Source: JACNIZ01 sp964344765
GTDB lineage: Bacteria; Planctomycetota; UBA1135
Assembly: GCA_964344765.1 (NCBI GenBank)
Contig: CAYFOM010000018.1
Span: 1 to 64,000, forward strand
Length of the DNA stretch: 64,000 bases
Reading direction: 5' to 3'
Positions 1 through 8,246 of this stretch are shown piece after piece. Numbering within the stretch: the stretch's first letter is position 1; every line of letters begins with the position of its first letter. The notes below the pieces were generated by a model. The model was not told where the DNA came from. It worked only from the letters and a program-made list of their open reading frames with translations, and ran no database searches. Made by a program: the position numbers and the translations under genes.

Positions 1-72
1 CAAAGGATAAACTAATTCAGGCTTTGGACTGGCTCCGTTTTCTCGGACCACCTCTAAGAGTGGATTAACCAG

Positions 73-816
73 TTGGACTACTCCTACTGTTCGTCGGACA
101 CAAACCCGAATGGCGTATCGCAAACCATCACCATTTATGACGAGTCTATTTACTGCCTCGGCCCGAGCAATTGGCCCGTCGCCGATTGCGCATACCAAGT
201 TTCGGGGCTGCCCGGAGGCTCCGGCGGCGCACTCGCGTGCTGGACGATCGAGCTGAGCTTATATGGCATGGAATGCACCTTGACCGATGGCCATGGAGGC
301 CATGCGGGTTGGGGCCAAATTTGGGACAACCCCAACACGGGACCATGGCTCGCCTACGGCGCCTTCGGCCAAACGCCGACCTTTACTTGGTTTGATCACA
401 GTCAGCCTAGCGGCAGTGCGTTCCAAGGCTGTCAATCCATTAACGCCGGCCATGCAACCGGATTTGCGATGGGCATGTGGGCGGATGACACCGGTGGAAC
501 GATTTTCCGAATCACTTCCATCGATTCGCCGGGCGGCCTGATGACCTTCAACATCGACAATGCCACACCGTTGGGTCCCGTCGCAACCTTCTATGCCTAC
601 GGTGTGGGGAGCGCCCAGATTTATAACCCAATCACCGGGAATACCATTACTTCAGCGCTCTCGACGGATGGCTTCACCTTCGTCGAATACGATTTAGCCG
701 ATAGTAACGGCAGTCGCTCCTTCACTCGTTGGGTGCCGCCGCAGGCAGTGGGTTTAGTAATCGTTCAAAGCTTCGATGCGATGACGGATAGAACGTCCGC
801 CATTTTCATCTTTTAG
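73..816 (+). CDS. 5'-truncated paralogue of the next secreted cysteine-rich protein (possible pseudogene)
   Basis: Function unknown. The 247-residue product aligns along its whole length with the protein encoded just downstream: both share the pattern YCS-DTNPNG near the start, then IYDES-YC-GP-NWPVADC, a DGHGGH-GWG-IWDNPNTGPWLA stretch, and FQGCQSI. Only a TTG is available as start and no signal peptide precedes the homologous region, although the downstream copy has one plus about 90 further residues. The frame upstream contains TAA at 55-57 and 13-15. A different frame ends with a plausible protein tail at 66-68, so an upstream gene may abut this one. The product is therefore either a truncated duplicate or a decayed gene. 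Confidence 0.55.
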   Translation: MDYSYCSSDTNPNGVSQTITIYDESIYCLGPSNWPVADCAYQVSGLPGGSGGALACWTIELSLYGMECTLTDGHGGHAGWGQIWDNPNTGPWLAYGAFGQTPTFTWFDHSQPSGSAFQGCQSINAGHATGFAMGMWADDTGGTIFRITSIDSPGGLMTFNIDNATPLGPVATFYAYGVGSAQIYNPITGNTITSALSTDGFTFVEYDLADSNGSRSFTRWVPPQAVGLVIVQSFDAMTDRTSAIFIF

Positions 817-841
817 TTGTAGACTGGTAAAAACAATACTT

Positions 842-1864
842 ATGTTGGCTTCCCTCTTGATTCTCAGCTCCGCAGCGCTTCTCCCTCAACAAAGTGCTCC
901 GTTTACCATTCACAAGGCGACCACGGCAAAATCGGCGGGAACTTTCAGTCCGGTTTCAGGCTTTGTTTCCTCGAAACATAATCGGGTTGGCAACGCCGAA
1001 GTTCTGAATAACGCGGTTCTTTCTCAATATTACATGTTGGGTCCCGGTCCGGATCAGGAATGGGTCGACAACAACATTCTTTCGGACTCAACCGGAGATG
1101 GTGAAGAATTAGTTGACGGATTTGAGTTCCTTTATTGTTCGACCGACACCAACCCCAACGGCGTTTGGACAACGATCACGATTTACGACGAATCCGTTTA
1201 CTGCCAAGGCCCAACCAACTGGCCCGTTGCTGACTGTTCTTACCAGGTATATGGCTTGCCGGGCAGCAGCAACGGCGCTACCGAATGTTGGAAGGTCTTG
1301 GTCGACCTCGCCGGCGGTTCGGAGTGCTCGTTGACCGACGGCCACGGCGGGCATTGTGGTTGGGGCTCGATTTGGGATAACCCCAACACCGGGCCATGGC
1401 TGGCCAGTGGTGGAAAAGGTCAAACTCCAACTTACACCTGGTTTGATCACACCCAACCTCCTGGAAGTGCTTTTCAAGGATGTCAGTCAATCACCGGTTC
1501 GTCGGCAACCGGATTTTGCATGACGATGTATGCGTCGTTGGAAGAATGCGGCATGTGCTTATTCGTCAATGGAACCCCTGGCGGCATGATGTCGTTCGAT
1601 ATCGCAGGTGCGACACCTGGTGGGCTTATTGCATATATGCGCGCTTTCGGCCGGGGTAGTCATCAGGAATTCAATCCGATCACCGGCAACATAGTTACGA
1701 CCGGGCTGTCCAGCAATCGTTTTGAGATTTCGCACATCGGTGCAACTGATGGAACCGGACAGTACTCATTCGCCACCTTTGTCCCCGCCGCAGCCGCGGG
1801 TTTAGTCTCCGTTCAAGTATGCGACGCATCTACCGACGGGCAGACTCAGGTGGAGGATCTTTAA
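842..1864 (+). CDS. Secreted cysteine-rich hypothetical protein
   Basis: I do not recognise a characterised family. The 340-residue protein starts with a hydrophobic Sec signal (about residues 1-19, MLASLLILSSAALLPQQSAP). Its mature part has many Cys residues, often in pairs about 10 apart (YC-GPTNWPVADC), which suggests disulfide bonds in an extracytoplasmic fold. Glycine- and aspartate-rich motifs such as DGHGGHCGWG recur. It follows its shorter paralogue by 25 bp on the same strand, so the two are a tandem duplication. It ends 8 bp from the convergent GH38-like gene. The ATG is the only sensible start because it creates the signal peptide. Confidence 0.8.
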   Translation: MLASLLILSSAALLPQQSAPFTIHKATTAKSAGTFSPVSGFVSSKHNRVGNAEVLNNAVLSQYYMLGPGPDQEWVDNNILSDSTGDGEELVDGFEFLYCSTDTNPNGVWTTITIYDESVYCQGPTNWPVADCSYQVYGLPGSSNGATECWKVLVDLAGGSECSLTDGHGGHCGWGSIWDNPNTGPWLASGGKGQTPTYTWFDHTQPPGSAFQGCQSITGSSATGFCMTMYASLEECGMCLFVNGTPGGMMSFDIAGATPGGLIAYMRAFGRGSHQEFNPITGNIVTTGLSSNRFEISHIGATDGTGQYSFATFVPAAAAGLVSVQVCDASTDGQTQVEDL

Positions 1865-1872
1865 GCTTAAAT

Positions 1873-4545
1873 TTACGGCAAGATCAGCAACGTAAAGACT
1901 TCGTTGGCGTTCGCCGGCAAATTAAGTTGCGAAGTGTGAGTGGCCAGAGTGGACTGAGGTTGTTCGACTAAGTTGGCGCGTTGAATGCGGCGCACGGTTT
2001 GCGGCAGGGTGAGTTGGATGTTGCCGCCGGATGGGTGTGCGCGCAGACGGACGACGATGCGGTCACCGGTTTCACTGAGTTTGATTGCGGTGACGTCGGC
2101 GGGGCCGGTTAGGTCGAGGTAGCTTTTTTGCGGAGGAATGGCGACGCCGCCGCTGCTGGAACCCATGCCTTGAGTGACCCATGCGTAAAGCGGTTCGGCC
2201 ATGTCGTGTTGCAGCGCGGCGCGAGTTGGGGTTGCGTCGGTGGAATTGCCAAAGCGCGCGATGAATTCGAATTCGGTGATGTCGGGCAAGCCGGGTTCGA
2301 CGTCGAAGTCGACGATGGCACCGCCTTTGACCATTCCTTGATCGTGATGGCGCGTGAGTTTGAATCCAAGTGCGGTTTCGTCGGACTCGATGATGGTGGC
2401 GGGTGCGCCAGTCATTTCGCCGAGTTCTAAAGTTGGGGCGTCGAGCGAAGTCACCGACAGCCATCGACCATTTGCACCGTGCAAGATTCCGCCGGTTGCA
2501 CAACCAAAGTGTGATTGCGTTGCCTCGGGCAAGTTATCGATACCGGGCTGATAAAAGCCGTCGGGACCGTTGACGGTAAGCGTGGTCGGCGCAGTTAGTG
2601 TTGCCGGGAAGGTCACTCCATAATGACGCGAGTGATCGTCGTAGATCACGTGCGGCAATTTGGAATCGGCTATCAATGCAGTCATGTCCAAGCGCGGCGT
2701 CAACTCGGGGCGGCCACTGCCGGTGTGGTGCAAGCGATACTCGCGGAGCAAATCTCCTGCTGGGTCGTAAACGCGCGCGCGGCGGAACAACTCTGCGCTG
2801 CTTTCCATTTCGATGGTCACTGGCGCCGGGTTTTCTTTTTCCGCTTGACTGAAAAACACCTCCAAGTGCATGCCGGCCTCGATGCCGAAAAAATCGTAAT
2901 CAGACGCCGCGTCAATCCACTGCTCGCCGGTCATCGCATCGATCAGTGAAGTCGCAACGCCGGTGGATGGATCCAAAGTTAACTGCATCGCACCCACGGT
3001 GAATTGATTGCCGGCGCTCCACGTCGGCGGTGCGGGAGTGGTTCCGCCGCTGCCGATTTGGAATCGCTTCCAGCCGTGCGCGGGAAGGTCGACTTCAACT
3101 GCAAGTGTTGTGCGGTTGGAATCCAACCAACGAAAGATCGGGTCGGGGCCGCCCGCGGGATCGATCAATCGCAAATCGGCTGGTTGAGGCGCGCCGCAAT
3201 CCACGTCGAAAACCGCGGTGCGTGCATGTCCAAGTGGATTGAAGAACACCAATCCCGCTTCACCGATCGGCACTAACTGCGGCGCAAAATCGGCCAGCAC
3301 TTCGTCACGTTCACGCGCGGTCAGACCGCGGCAACTGGTCGCAATGCGGACGAAGTCTTCGTTTTCATCATTGACCTCATTTTCAGTTAAATGCCCGGGC
3401 CAACCGGTGCCGCCGCCTGAGTGCTCGTCGAAGACCAGCGACTTCTTCCACGCGTTGCGAATCGGGTTGTCCGGATACTTGCGCTGAATCTCCAACCGCG
3501 CTTGCATGCACAGCGCTTCCACTTCGGTCAACGACGCGCGCGCACGCCGCACCATCGCGGTGGTCGCCGGAGTGACCGCGGTGACGTCGTCCCAATTGCC
3601 GGAAGCATCGCCGGAATAGGTCGGGTAGACGTCGCCATACTTGCTTTGAATGTGCTCAAAAAATTCGTCCACCGTCGCCAACTTAATCTTCGGCGAAGTG
3701 TGACTGTTGTTCCACTGCACCGCCAACGATGCCATACCGCTATTCGGGAAAGTGTCGTCGAACGCGCGCAACACCATGACTGCGTCATAGGGATAACCGG
3801 CGGCTTCATACTCGGCGATGCGCGCCGGAACTTGAACGTTTGCGTTGGCCAAACTGGTCAGCCCCCAATCCAAAAAACCTTCGGGGTAACTGCCGTAACT
3901 GATCCACGTCAACGTGCGCGAACCGTCGCGGCCCTGCCACCAAAACGGCCGATCGGCGAGCGGAATGTCGGGCTTGCCGCCGAAGGAGTTATTCGGCCCG
4001 AGCACGGCATAAGGCACACTGGAATCGGCAAGCACACGCGGCATCGCCCAAGTGAAACCAGGCACGTCATTCAAAAACGCCGCGGTCGGTCGATGCTGCA
4101 AAAACTCCCCCGCCCGACGCGCTTCGAGCGCCAGTCGCTGGAACTGTTCCTCGCCACAATTACCGGAGTGCAAGTTGGTGTAATTCGCGCCGAAGTCCAT
4201 GCGCCCTTCGCTTAGCCGTTGCTTGAGTCGCTGAATGTCGGCGGTGGACGCGCGCTCGAGGAAACAATCGAGTTGATACGTGGTTTCGATGGTCCACTTG
4301 AAGTCGCTGCGCTGATCCATCAGATCCAACGCGGCAATGGTGCGGTCGTGGTTGCGCTGCTCCATCACATGCGGTGCGGCGTCAAAACCGACGTCGGCGT
4401 GGCAGAACTCGATCACATAAAGCGTCTCGATTCCGTCGACCTCGCGCGTCTGCCCCGCCGCCGGGGCCAGCGCAGCGCAGGCAGCCAAGGCGGTTGCAGT
4501 CATCCAAGCAAATGGGGAAGTCGCTAGGAAATCGGAGGTGCGCAT
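1873..4545 (-). CDS. Secreted GH38-like (alpha-mannosidase-type) protein
   Basis: About 890 residues. A Sec signal follows the ATG at 4545 (MRTSDFLATSPFAW... AALAPAAGQ); a GTG six codons upstream (4563) is the alternative. The N-terminal domain begins with a HADVGFD motif near residue 49, matching the His-x-Asp zinc-binding start of GH38 glycosidases. It continues with the family-like AxYTNLHSGNC region near residue 125, the VLRAFDD stretch and a KLATVDEFFEHI block. The C-terminal half is beta-rich, as in GH38 proteins. The Asp I would expect as nucleophile in the ...D-NL-SGE motif of bacterial GH38 enzymes appears to be Tyr here, so catalysis may be altered; DUF5054-like proteins are the alternative family. 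It is transcribed divergently from the hipBA-like operon. Confidence 0.8.
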   Translation of the reverse strand: MRTSDFLATSPFAWMTATALAACAALAPAAGQTREVDGIETLYVIEFCHADVGFDAAPHVMEQRNHDRTIAALDLMDQRSDFKWTIETTYQLDCFLERASTADIQRLKQRLSEGRMDFGANYTNLHSGNCGEEQFQRLALEARRAGEFLQHRPTAAFLNDVPGFTWAMPRVLADSSVPYAVLGPNNSFGGKPDIPLADRPFWWQGRDGSRTLTWISYGSYPEGFLDWGLTSLANANVQVPARIAEYEAAGYPYDAVMVLRAFDDTFPNSGMASLAVQWNNSHTSPKIKLATVDEFFEHIQSKYGDVYPTYSGDASGNWDDVTAVTPATTAMVRRARASLTEVEALCMQARLEIQRKYPDNPIRNAWKKSLVFDEHSGGGTGWPGHLTENEVNDENEDFVRIATSCRGLTARERDEVLADFAPQLVPIGEAGLVFFNPLGHARTAVFDVDCGAPQPADLRLIDPAGGPDPIFRWLDSNRTTLAVEVDLPAHGWKRFQIGSGGTTPAPPTWSAGNQFTVGAMQLTLDPSTGVATSLIDAMTGEQWIDAASDYDFFGIEAGMHLEVFFSQAEKENPAPVTIEMESSAELFRRARVYDPAGDLLREYRLHHTGSGRPELTPRLDMTALIADSKLPHVIYDDHSRHYGVTFPATLTAPTTLTVNGPDGFYQPGIDNLPEATQSHFGCATGGILHGANGRWLSVTSLDAPTLELGEMTGAPATIIESDETALGFKLTRHHDQGMVKGGAIVDFDVEPGLPDITEFEFIARFGNSTDATPTRAALQHDMAEPLYAWVTQGMGSSSGGVAIPPQKSYLDLTGPADVTAIKLSETGDRIVVRLRAHPSGGNIQLTLPQTVRRIQRANLVEQPQSTLATHTSQLNLPANANEVFTLLILP

Positions 4546-4593
4546 GAGTTCAGGATAAGCCACAATCGCGCAGCCCGCCGCTCAATCCAATTC

Positions 4594-4607
4594 TTCCCGA
4601 TCGGGAA
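4594..4607. promoter_or_regulatory. Palindromic operator 1 (TTCCCGATCGGGAA)
   Basis: A perfect 14-bp inverted repeat in the divergent region between the GH38-like gene and hipB. The outer TTCCCG/CGGGAA arms recur in two further copies. Its centre lies 49 bp from that of operator 2. The likely ligand is the HTH antitoxin encoded downstream (inference). Confidence 0.75.
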
Positions 4608-4642
4608 TTTTTCTGGCTAGCGCCACCCGAAGCCCAGCTTTA

Positions 4643-4656
4643 TTCCCGTTCGGGAA
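4643..4656. promoter_or_regulatory. Palindromic operator 2 (TTCCCGTTCGGGAA)
   Basis: Same TTCCCG-N2-CGGGAA arms as operators 1 and 3, with spacer TT. It lies about 50 bp upstream of the hipB ATG, where a promoter would be expected. It is followed by an AT-rich stretch. Confidence 0.75.
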
Positions 4657-4691
4657 TTTTTATCCCCCGAAGCCCGTTTTCCCGTGATATA

Positions 4692-4705
4692 TTCCCGAAC
4701 GGGAA
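4692..4705. promoter_or_regulatory. Palindromic operator 3 (TTCCCGAACGGGAA)
   Basis: The third copy of the palindrome ends one base before the hipB ATG at 4707. Bound repressor here would block both transcription and the ribosome-binding region. Its purine-rich right arm (CGGGAAG) might double as a weak Shine-Dalgarno. Confidence 0.75.
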
Positions 4706-4706
4706 G

Positions 4707-4946
4707 ATGAAACTACTCTCAACCGAGCAAATCGGCGCCTCCATTCGCCAACGACGCCGCCAGGCAAAGCTGACCCAGCGGGAGTTGGCGCTCAGCTGTG
4801 GCGTCGGCCTTCGCTTTTTGATCGAGCTGGAAAGGGGCAAGCCCACCTGCCAAATTGGTAAAGCCCTTCAGGTCATGCGCGCACTGGGAATTAGCCTGAG
4901 CGTCGACGTCCCCGACCATTTCGCGACGAGGGAACACAATGGCTGA
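4707..4946 (+). CDS. hipB: HipB-like HTH antitoxin / transcriptional regulator
   Basis: A 79-residue Xre-type helix-turn-helix protein. The sequence IGASIRQRRRQAKLTQRELALSCGVGLRFLIELERGK (residues about 9-45) is a standard HTH_3 fold: LTQRELA is helix 2 and VGLRFLIELERGK is the recognition helix and following turn. LQVMRALGISLSVDVP is the typical C-terminal strand of HipB proteins. It is expected to neutralise the HipA kinase and to repress its own operon. Three TTCCCG-N2-CGGGAA palindromes precede it, the last abutting its ATG. Its 3' end overlaps hipA by 8 bp, so the two are translationally coupled. Confidence 0.9.
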   Translation: MKLLSTEQIGASIRQRRRQAKLTQRELALSCGVGLRFLIELERGKPTCQIGKALQVMRALGISLSVDVPDHFATREHNG

Positions 4947-6183
4947 ATTGGCGGTCTGGATTTTGGACATACGCGCCGGCGTACTTACCCAAGGCGACGA
5001 CGGCCGCATGTCGTTTGCCTACTCCCCCGCTTACTGCTCCGACCCAAACGCTTCCCCGCTTTCACGGCTATTACCACTGGGCGAGCAGGCCTTCCCAACC
5101 AAAACTACACGCGCCTATTTCGCCGGAGTCTTGCCTGAAGAAGGAGTCCGGATTCGCATCGCCGAGTTGTTGGGGCTGAGCGCCGACAATGATTTCGCTT
5201 TGCTGGAAAGGATTGGCGGAGAATGTGCCGGAGCCGTGAGCTTGCAAGCTATGGACTGGCACCCGGCGGATTTCGACCGACCATCCTTACGAAAACTGGA
5301 TGACGTCACCCTACTCCACCTCATGCGCGAGTTGCCGGCACGCCCGCTGATGGCCGATGAAAAAGGCGTGCGTCTTTCGCTTGCCGGTGCGCAAGACAAG
5401 TTGCCGGTGGTGGTGCATGATCGATCCATTCATCTTGCGCTGAGCGAAACGCCGAGCACGCATATTCTCAAACCTGAAGCCCAGCGCTTTCCCGGATTAG
5501 CCGCAAATGAGACCTTTTGCATGCGGTTGGCTCGCGCCGTCGGTTTGCGGGTGGCGGACATTGAGTTCGGCAGCGTTGAGAATCAAAACTACGTTTTAGT
5601 CAAGCGATTTGATCGCACGGTCGACGAAAGCAGGAATGCCCAGCGATTGCACCAAGAGGATTTTTGCCAAGCACTTGGCTTCCCGCCGGAGCGCAAATAT
5701 CAAGCGGAGCATGGACCGACGGTTAAGGATTGCATCGAGTTGATTTGGGATTGGTCCACCTTCCCGGCTTTGGACTTGCGTGACTTTGTGCAGTTATTGG
5801 TCTTTAACGTGCTAATCGGAAACGCCGACGCTCATGGCAAAAACTTCTCGTTTCTTTATACGGGGAGTGAACGCCGAATTTCCCCGGCTTACGATCTGGT
5901 CTCGACTCTGGCGTGGCCGGAATTGACCACGTCCGCGGCGATGAAAATTGGCGGCTGCTCTTCCATCAATGCATTCGGTGAAGGAGATTGGAAAAAGCTG
6001 GCCGACCAAGCCCAGCTATCTTGGGTTCAAGTTCAGGAGTGGTTGATCCAAGTGGCCACCGAGGTCATAGATGGTGCGGCTGTAGTCGCCAGCGAACTCG
6101 CCGAGATTGACCCAGTCAGGACCCGCGAATTCGCAAATGTTGTAGAGCAGCGCGCATCCAAATTGCTCAGCCAATTCGGATAG
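4939..6183 (+). CDS. hipA: HipA-like serine/threonine kinase toxin
   Basis: At 414 residues this is close to the usual HipA length (about 440). Residues 1-105 are the N-subdomain. The kinase core shows SLAGAQDKLP (147-156, containing the Ser of the regulatory loop), THILKP (174-179), VKRFDR (221-226), HQEDFCQALG (238-247), the catalytic loop NVLIGNADAHGKNFSF (290-305, Asp and Asn present), AYDLVST (317-323, metal-binding Asp) and MKIGG. All catalytic residues are present, so the kinase is predicted to be active. In Escherichia coli HipA phosphorylates glutamyl-tRNA synthetase and induces persistence; the target here is unknown. Start ATG lies within the hipB 3' end. Confidence 0.93.
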   Translation: MAELAVWILDIRAGVLTQGDDGRMSFAYSPAYCSDPNASPLSRLLPLGEQAFPTKTTRAYFAGVLPEEGVRIRIAELLGLSADNDFALLERIGGECAGAVSLQAMDWHPADFDRPSLRKLDDVTLLHLMRELPARPLMADEKGVRLSLAGAQDKLPVVVHDRSIHLALSETPSTHILKPEAQRFPGLAANETFCMRLARAVGLRVADIEFGSVENQNYVLVKRFDRTVDESRNAQRLHQEDFCQALGFPPERKYQAEHGPTVKDCIELIWDWSTFPALDLRDFVQLLVFNVLIGNADAHGKNFSFLYTGSERRISPAYDLVSTLAWPELTTSAAMKIGGCSSINAFGEGDWKKLADQAQLSWVQVQEWLIQVATEVIDGAAVVASELAEIDPVRTREFANVVEQRASKLLSQFG

Positions 6184-6229
6184 TTCAGGACCGACCGGGG
6201 ATTCGCGCGTGACCTACAATCCGGCCGCG

Positions 6230-6640
6230 ATGACTAGCCTGTTCCTCACCCAAGCCCACGAAGCCAGTGGCCGTACTGCCATCCTCGAAGAAACCGAGGG
6301 CTGCATTTGGCTTTACGTCACCGCACCGGGGTCGCAGGACCCGGAATTGGATTGCTGGCTGGCGAACACCATTCCGTTTGCCGACATGCCCGAGCTTGAT
6401 TACTTCCGCGGCTGGCAGTTGCCGCCACCGGTGATTGAAGATTTCGCCGGTCCGGACGCCGTGATGACGAATCCAGGTGCCAGTCAGTGGCAGCTGCAAT
6501 GGAGTGACGACGGTTCCTCCGCCACTGCAATTTGCGACGGCCATCCCGTCGGCCGCATCAATTTGAATCCGCCGCAATCGCTGTCGGTGCACCTAGAGAA
6601 ATCCGGCCCGTGGGGAGACCCGTGGGTACAAGGCGAGTAA
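6230..6640 (+). CDS. Conserved-looking hypothetical protein
   Basis: A 136-residue acidic, soluble protein with no signal or membrane segment and no family I recognise. It is rich in Trp and Pro in its second half (WQLPPPVIEDF, WQLQWSDDG, GPWGDPW). Codon use has the strong third-position GC of its neighbours, unlike the overlapping minus-strand frame 6185-6592, which I regard as a shadow. ATG at 6230 is preferred; a GTG lies seven codons upstream at 6209. It sits between hipA and the radical SAM gene on the same strand, 40 bp before the latter. Confidence 0.7.
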   Translation: MTSLFLTQAHEASGRTAILEETEGCIWLYVTAPGSQDPELDCWLANTIPFADMPELDYFRGWQLPPPVIEDFAGPDAVMTNPGASQWQLQWSDDGSSATAICDGHPVGRINLNPPQSLSVHLEKSGPWGDPWVQGE

Positions 6641-6680
6641 CCGGTTAGACCCAAACAGCGCCGCCTGCGATAATCCGCCC

Positions 6681-7475
6681 ATGCCCATTCCCCTCCAAGA
6701 CGGTTGGCTTTACGGCCCGGTCGACTCGCGCCGCTACGGACGGAGTTTGGGGGTCAACCCCCTGCCGCTGGACCGCAAGCTGTGCTCGCTGGATTGCTTG
6801 TACTGCCAGTACGGTTTCACGCGCGCGCAAGAGGTCGCCGGTCGCGCCGAGGTGCCGTCGATGGAAGATTTGGCTGCGGCGTTTGATCGTGAATTCGAAC
6901 GGCTGGCCGCAGCGGATGACGTGCCCGATCGCATTACGGTTGCCGGGAATGGCGAACCGACTTTGCATCCGGATTTTTATGAATGGAGCCGCACGCTGGC
7001 CGAAGCGCGCACCAAGCATTTTGGATCGGGTACTCAGATCGGTTTACTGACCAATGGTCTGCATTTAAATAAGGCCGACGTGATTGCCGGCATGAAGGAG
7101 TTTTACGACGAACCGGCGATCAAGTTGGAGTGCGGAACGCCGGAATGTTTTGCCGCGTTGTACCAGGTTTCGGCTAAGGGTTTGCAGCGCACGTTGGATG
7201 GTTTGGATGAGCTGGATAGTTTTGTCATTCAGGCTTTGTTCATCCACGGCCCCACCGCCGACAACGCCGCGCCGGATGAGGTCGCTGCATGGTTGGAGCA
7301 TTTGCAGACCTACAGCGACAAGATTCGTCACGTGGAGATCTATACGCTGGATCGCCCCGCAGCTGACCAATCCGATGCTGAACGCGTCCGTGTCGCGCGG
7401 CTGAATGAGATCGCTGATCAAGTCCGTGCGCTAGGCTTAACCGCTGAGGTTTTCGCGCGGGAAGAAGATGTGTGA
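6681..7475 (+). CDS. Radical SAM protein (COG0731-like)
   Basis: A 264-residue protein with a clear radical SAM cluster-binding motif CSLDCLYCQYG (Cys-x3-Cys-x2-Cys, near residues 34-41). An AGNGEPTLHPDF segment follows, the equivalent of the GGE motif that contacts the SAM methionine. GLLTNGLHL and KLECGTPECF fit later strands of the partial TIM barrel. The opening YGPVDSRRYGRSLGVNPLP is typical of the small group of radical SAM proteins related to wyosine-synthesis enzymes, but the substrate is unknown. It is cytoplasmic and uses a 4Fe-4S cluster plus SAM. No operon partner is obvious; the next gene begins 115 bp downstream, in the AT-richer island. Confidence 0.88.
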   Translation: MPIPLQDGWLYGPVDSRRYGRSLGVNPLPLDRKLCSLDCLYCQYGFTRAQEVAGRAEVPSMEDLAAAFDREFERLAAADDVPDRITVAGNGEPTLHPDFYEWSRTLAEARTKHFGSGTQIGLLTNGLHLNKADVIAGMKEFYDEPAIKLECGTPECFAALYQVSAKGLQRTLDGLDELDSFVIQALFIHGPTADNAAPDEVAAWLEHLQTYSDKIRHVEIYTLDRPAADQSDAERVRVARLNEIADQVRALGLTAEVFAREEDV

Positions 7476-7590
7476 TCGATTTCTAATCTTCTGGACGTGT
7501 CCACCAAGTCAAGCAGACCTGTGTAATTCCCATTAGGCGTGTAAATAGAAGGATCCAGAATCAGCTTCTTGACAAACTAGAGGATTTCAA

Positions 7591-7857
7591 ATGACTACAC
7601 CAAATCCAGCAAGTCGAACCATCCAACAGCATCGGAAGATGACTGTTGCACTTGGCTCATGCTTCCTTATTTTAACGCTACTTTTTCTCCCACACGGCGT
7701 CAGAACATCTACGGATACAGTCTTCATGGGCTTTCGCTTCTTCCTAAGCGAGGTGGTTCGGATTCACTGGCAAGTCCTCATGCTGGAGTGGGTAATTTTG
7801 GGGATAATCCTTGGAACTTACTATTACTTGAGAATGCCTCCGCAAGAAGATGGCTGA
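7591..7857 (+). CDS. Small two-TM membrane protein
   Basis: 88 residues with two hydrophobic segments, about residues 19-37 (TVALGSCFLILTLLFLPHG) and 60-79 (VLMLEWVILGIILGTYYYL), joined by an aromatic stretch. N-terminus hydrophilic, short cytoplasmic-type tail. Family not recognised. ATG is preceded by an AGAGGA stretch that could act as a Shine-Dalgarno. It is the first gene of the AT-richer island of small genes. Confidence 0.7.
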   Translation: MTTPNPASRTIQQHRKMTVALGSCFLILTLLFLPHGVRTSTDTVFMGFRFFLSEVVRIHWQVLMLEWVILGIILGTYYYLRMPPQEDG

Positions 7858-7897
7858 CCCGTGAGTGTAGACAGCCGTTCAGCCCAACCTATCTAAA

Positions 7898-8188
7898 ATG
7901 AACAATGCAAAGAGAGTGGTTTTGATATCTAATGAGGGGTACGACAAGTTTCATGACCGTCTGCTGGAGTCTCTCATCGAGCGGGGAATCAAATTGTTTT
8001 GTGCTGTCGGCAAAGATTGCGAACTTTGGCACGACATAATGGATGAACTGCTCGTTGGCGATGGAACTAACCCGAACTTTGAAGTTATGACCACATGGCA
8101 TCCGGAGGAGTCCGTCGATGAGGTTGTCGAATTTGCCAAAAACTTTAGCCTAGAAGCTTCACCAGACGTTGAGATAATTGAAGTCTAG
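7898..8188 (+). CDS. Small soluble hypothetical protein (possible DUF7684-type)
   Basis: 96 residues, acidic and soluble. The predicted fold is alternating strand and helix: RVVLISNEGYDKF, ERGIKLFCAVGKDCELWHDIMDELL, NFEVMTTWHP, SVDEVVEFAKNF, VEIIEV. The pattern of a leading strand, GYDKFHDRL, then a CAVGKD-x2-LW segment resembles an uncharacterised bacterial family I associate, with low certainty, with DUF7684. Such small proteins often occur in arrays of immunity proteins. It is 40 bp from the preceding gene and 58 bp from the next. Confidence 0.72.
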   Translation: MNNAKRVVLISNEGYDKFHDRLLESLIERGIKLFCAVGKDCELWHDIMDELLVGDGTNPNFEVMTTWHPEESVDEVVEFAKNFSLEASPDVEIIEV

Positions 8189-8246
8189 CTTATCGTCTTT
8201 GACACGCGGTTAGCTGAACGACTCTTCTTCTCGGCATGAAATTGAA

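Noticed and set aside
3421..4215. Open plus-strand frame of 264 codons inside the GH38-like gene
   Set aside because: Arg-rich shadow of a GC-rich coding strand; no domain or signal, and the minus-strand gene is clear.
6185..6592. Minus-strand frame opposite the small hypothetical gene
   Set aside because: No domain; the plus-strand frame has better codon use and a sensible protein composition.
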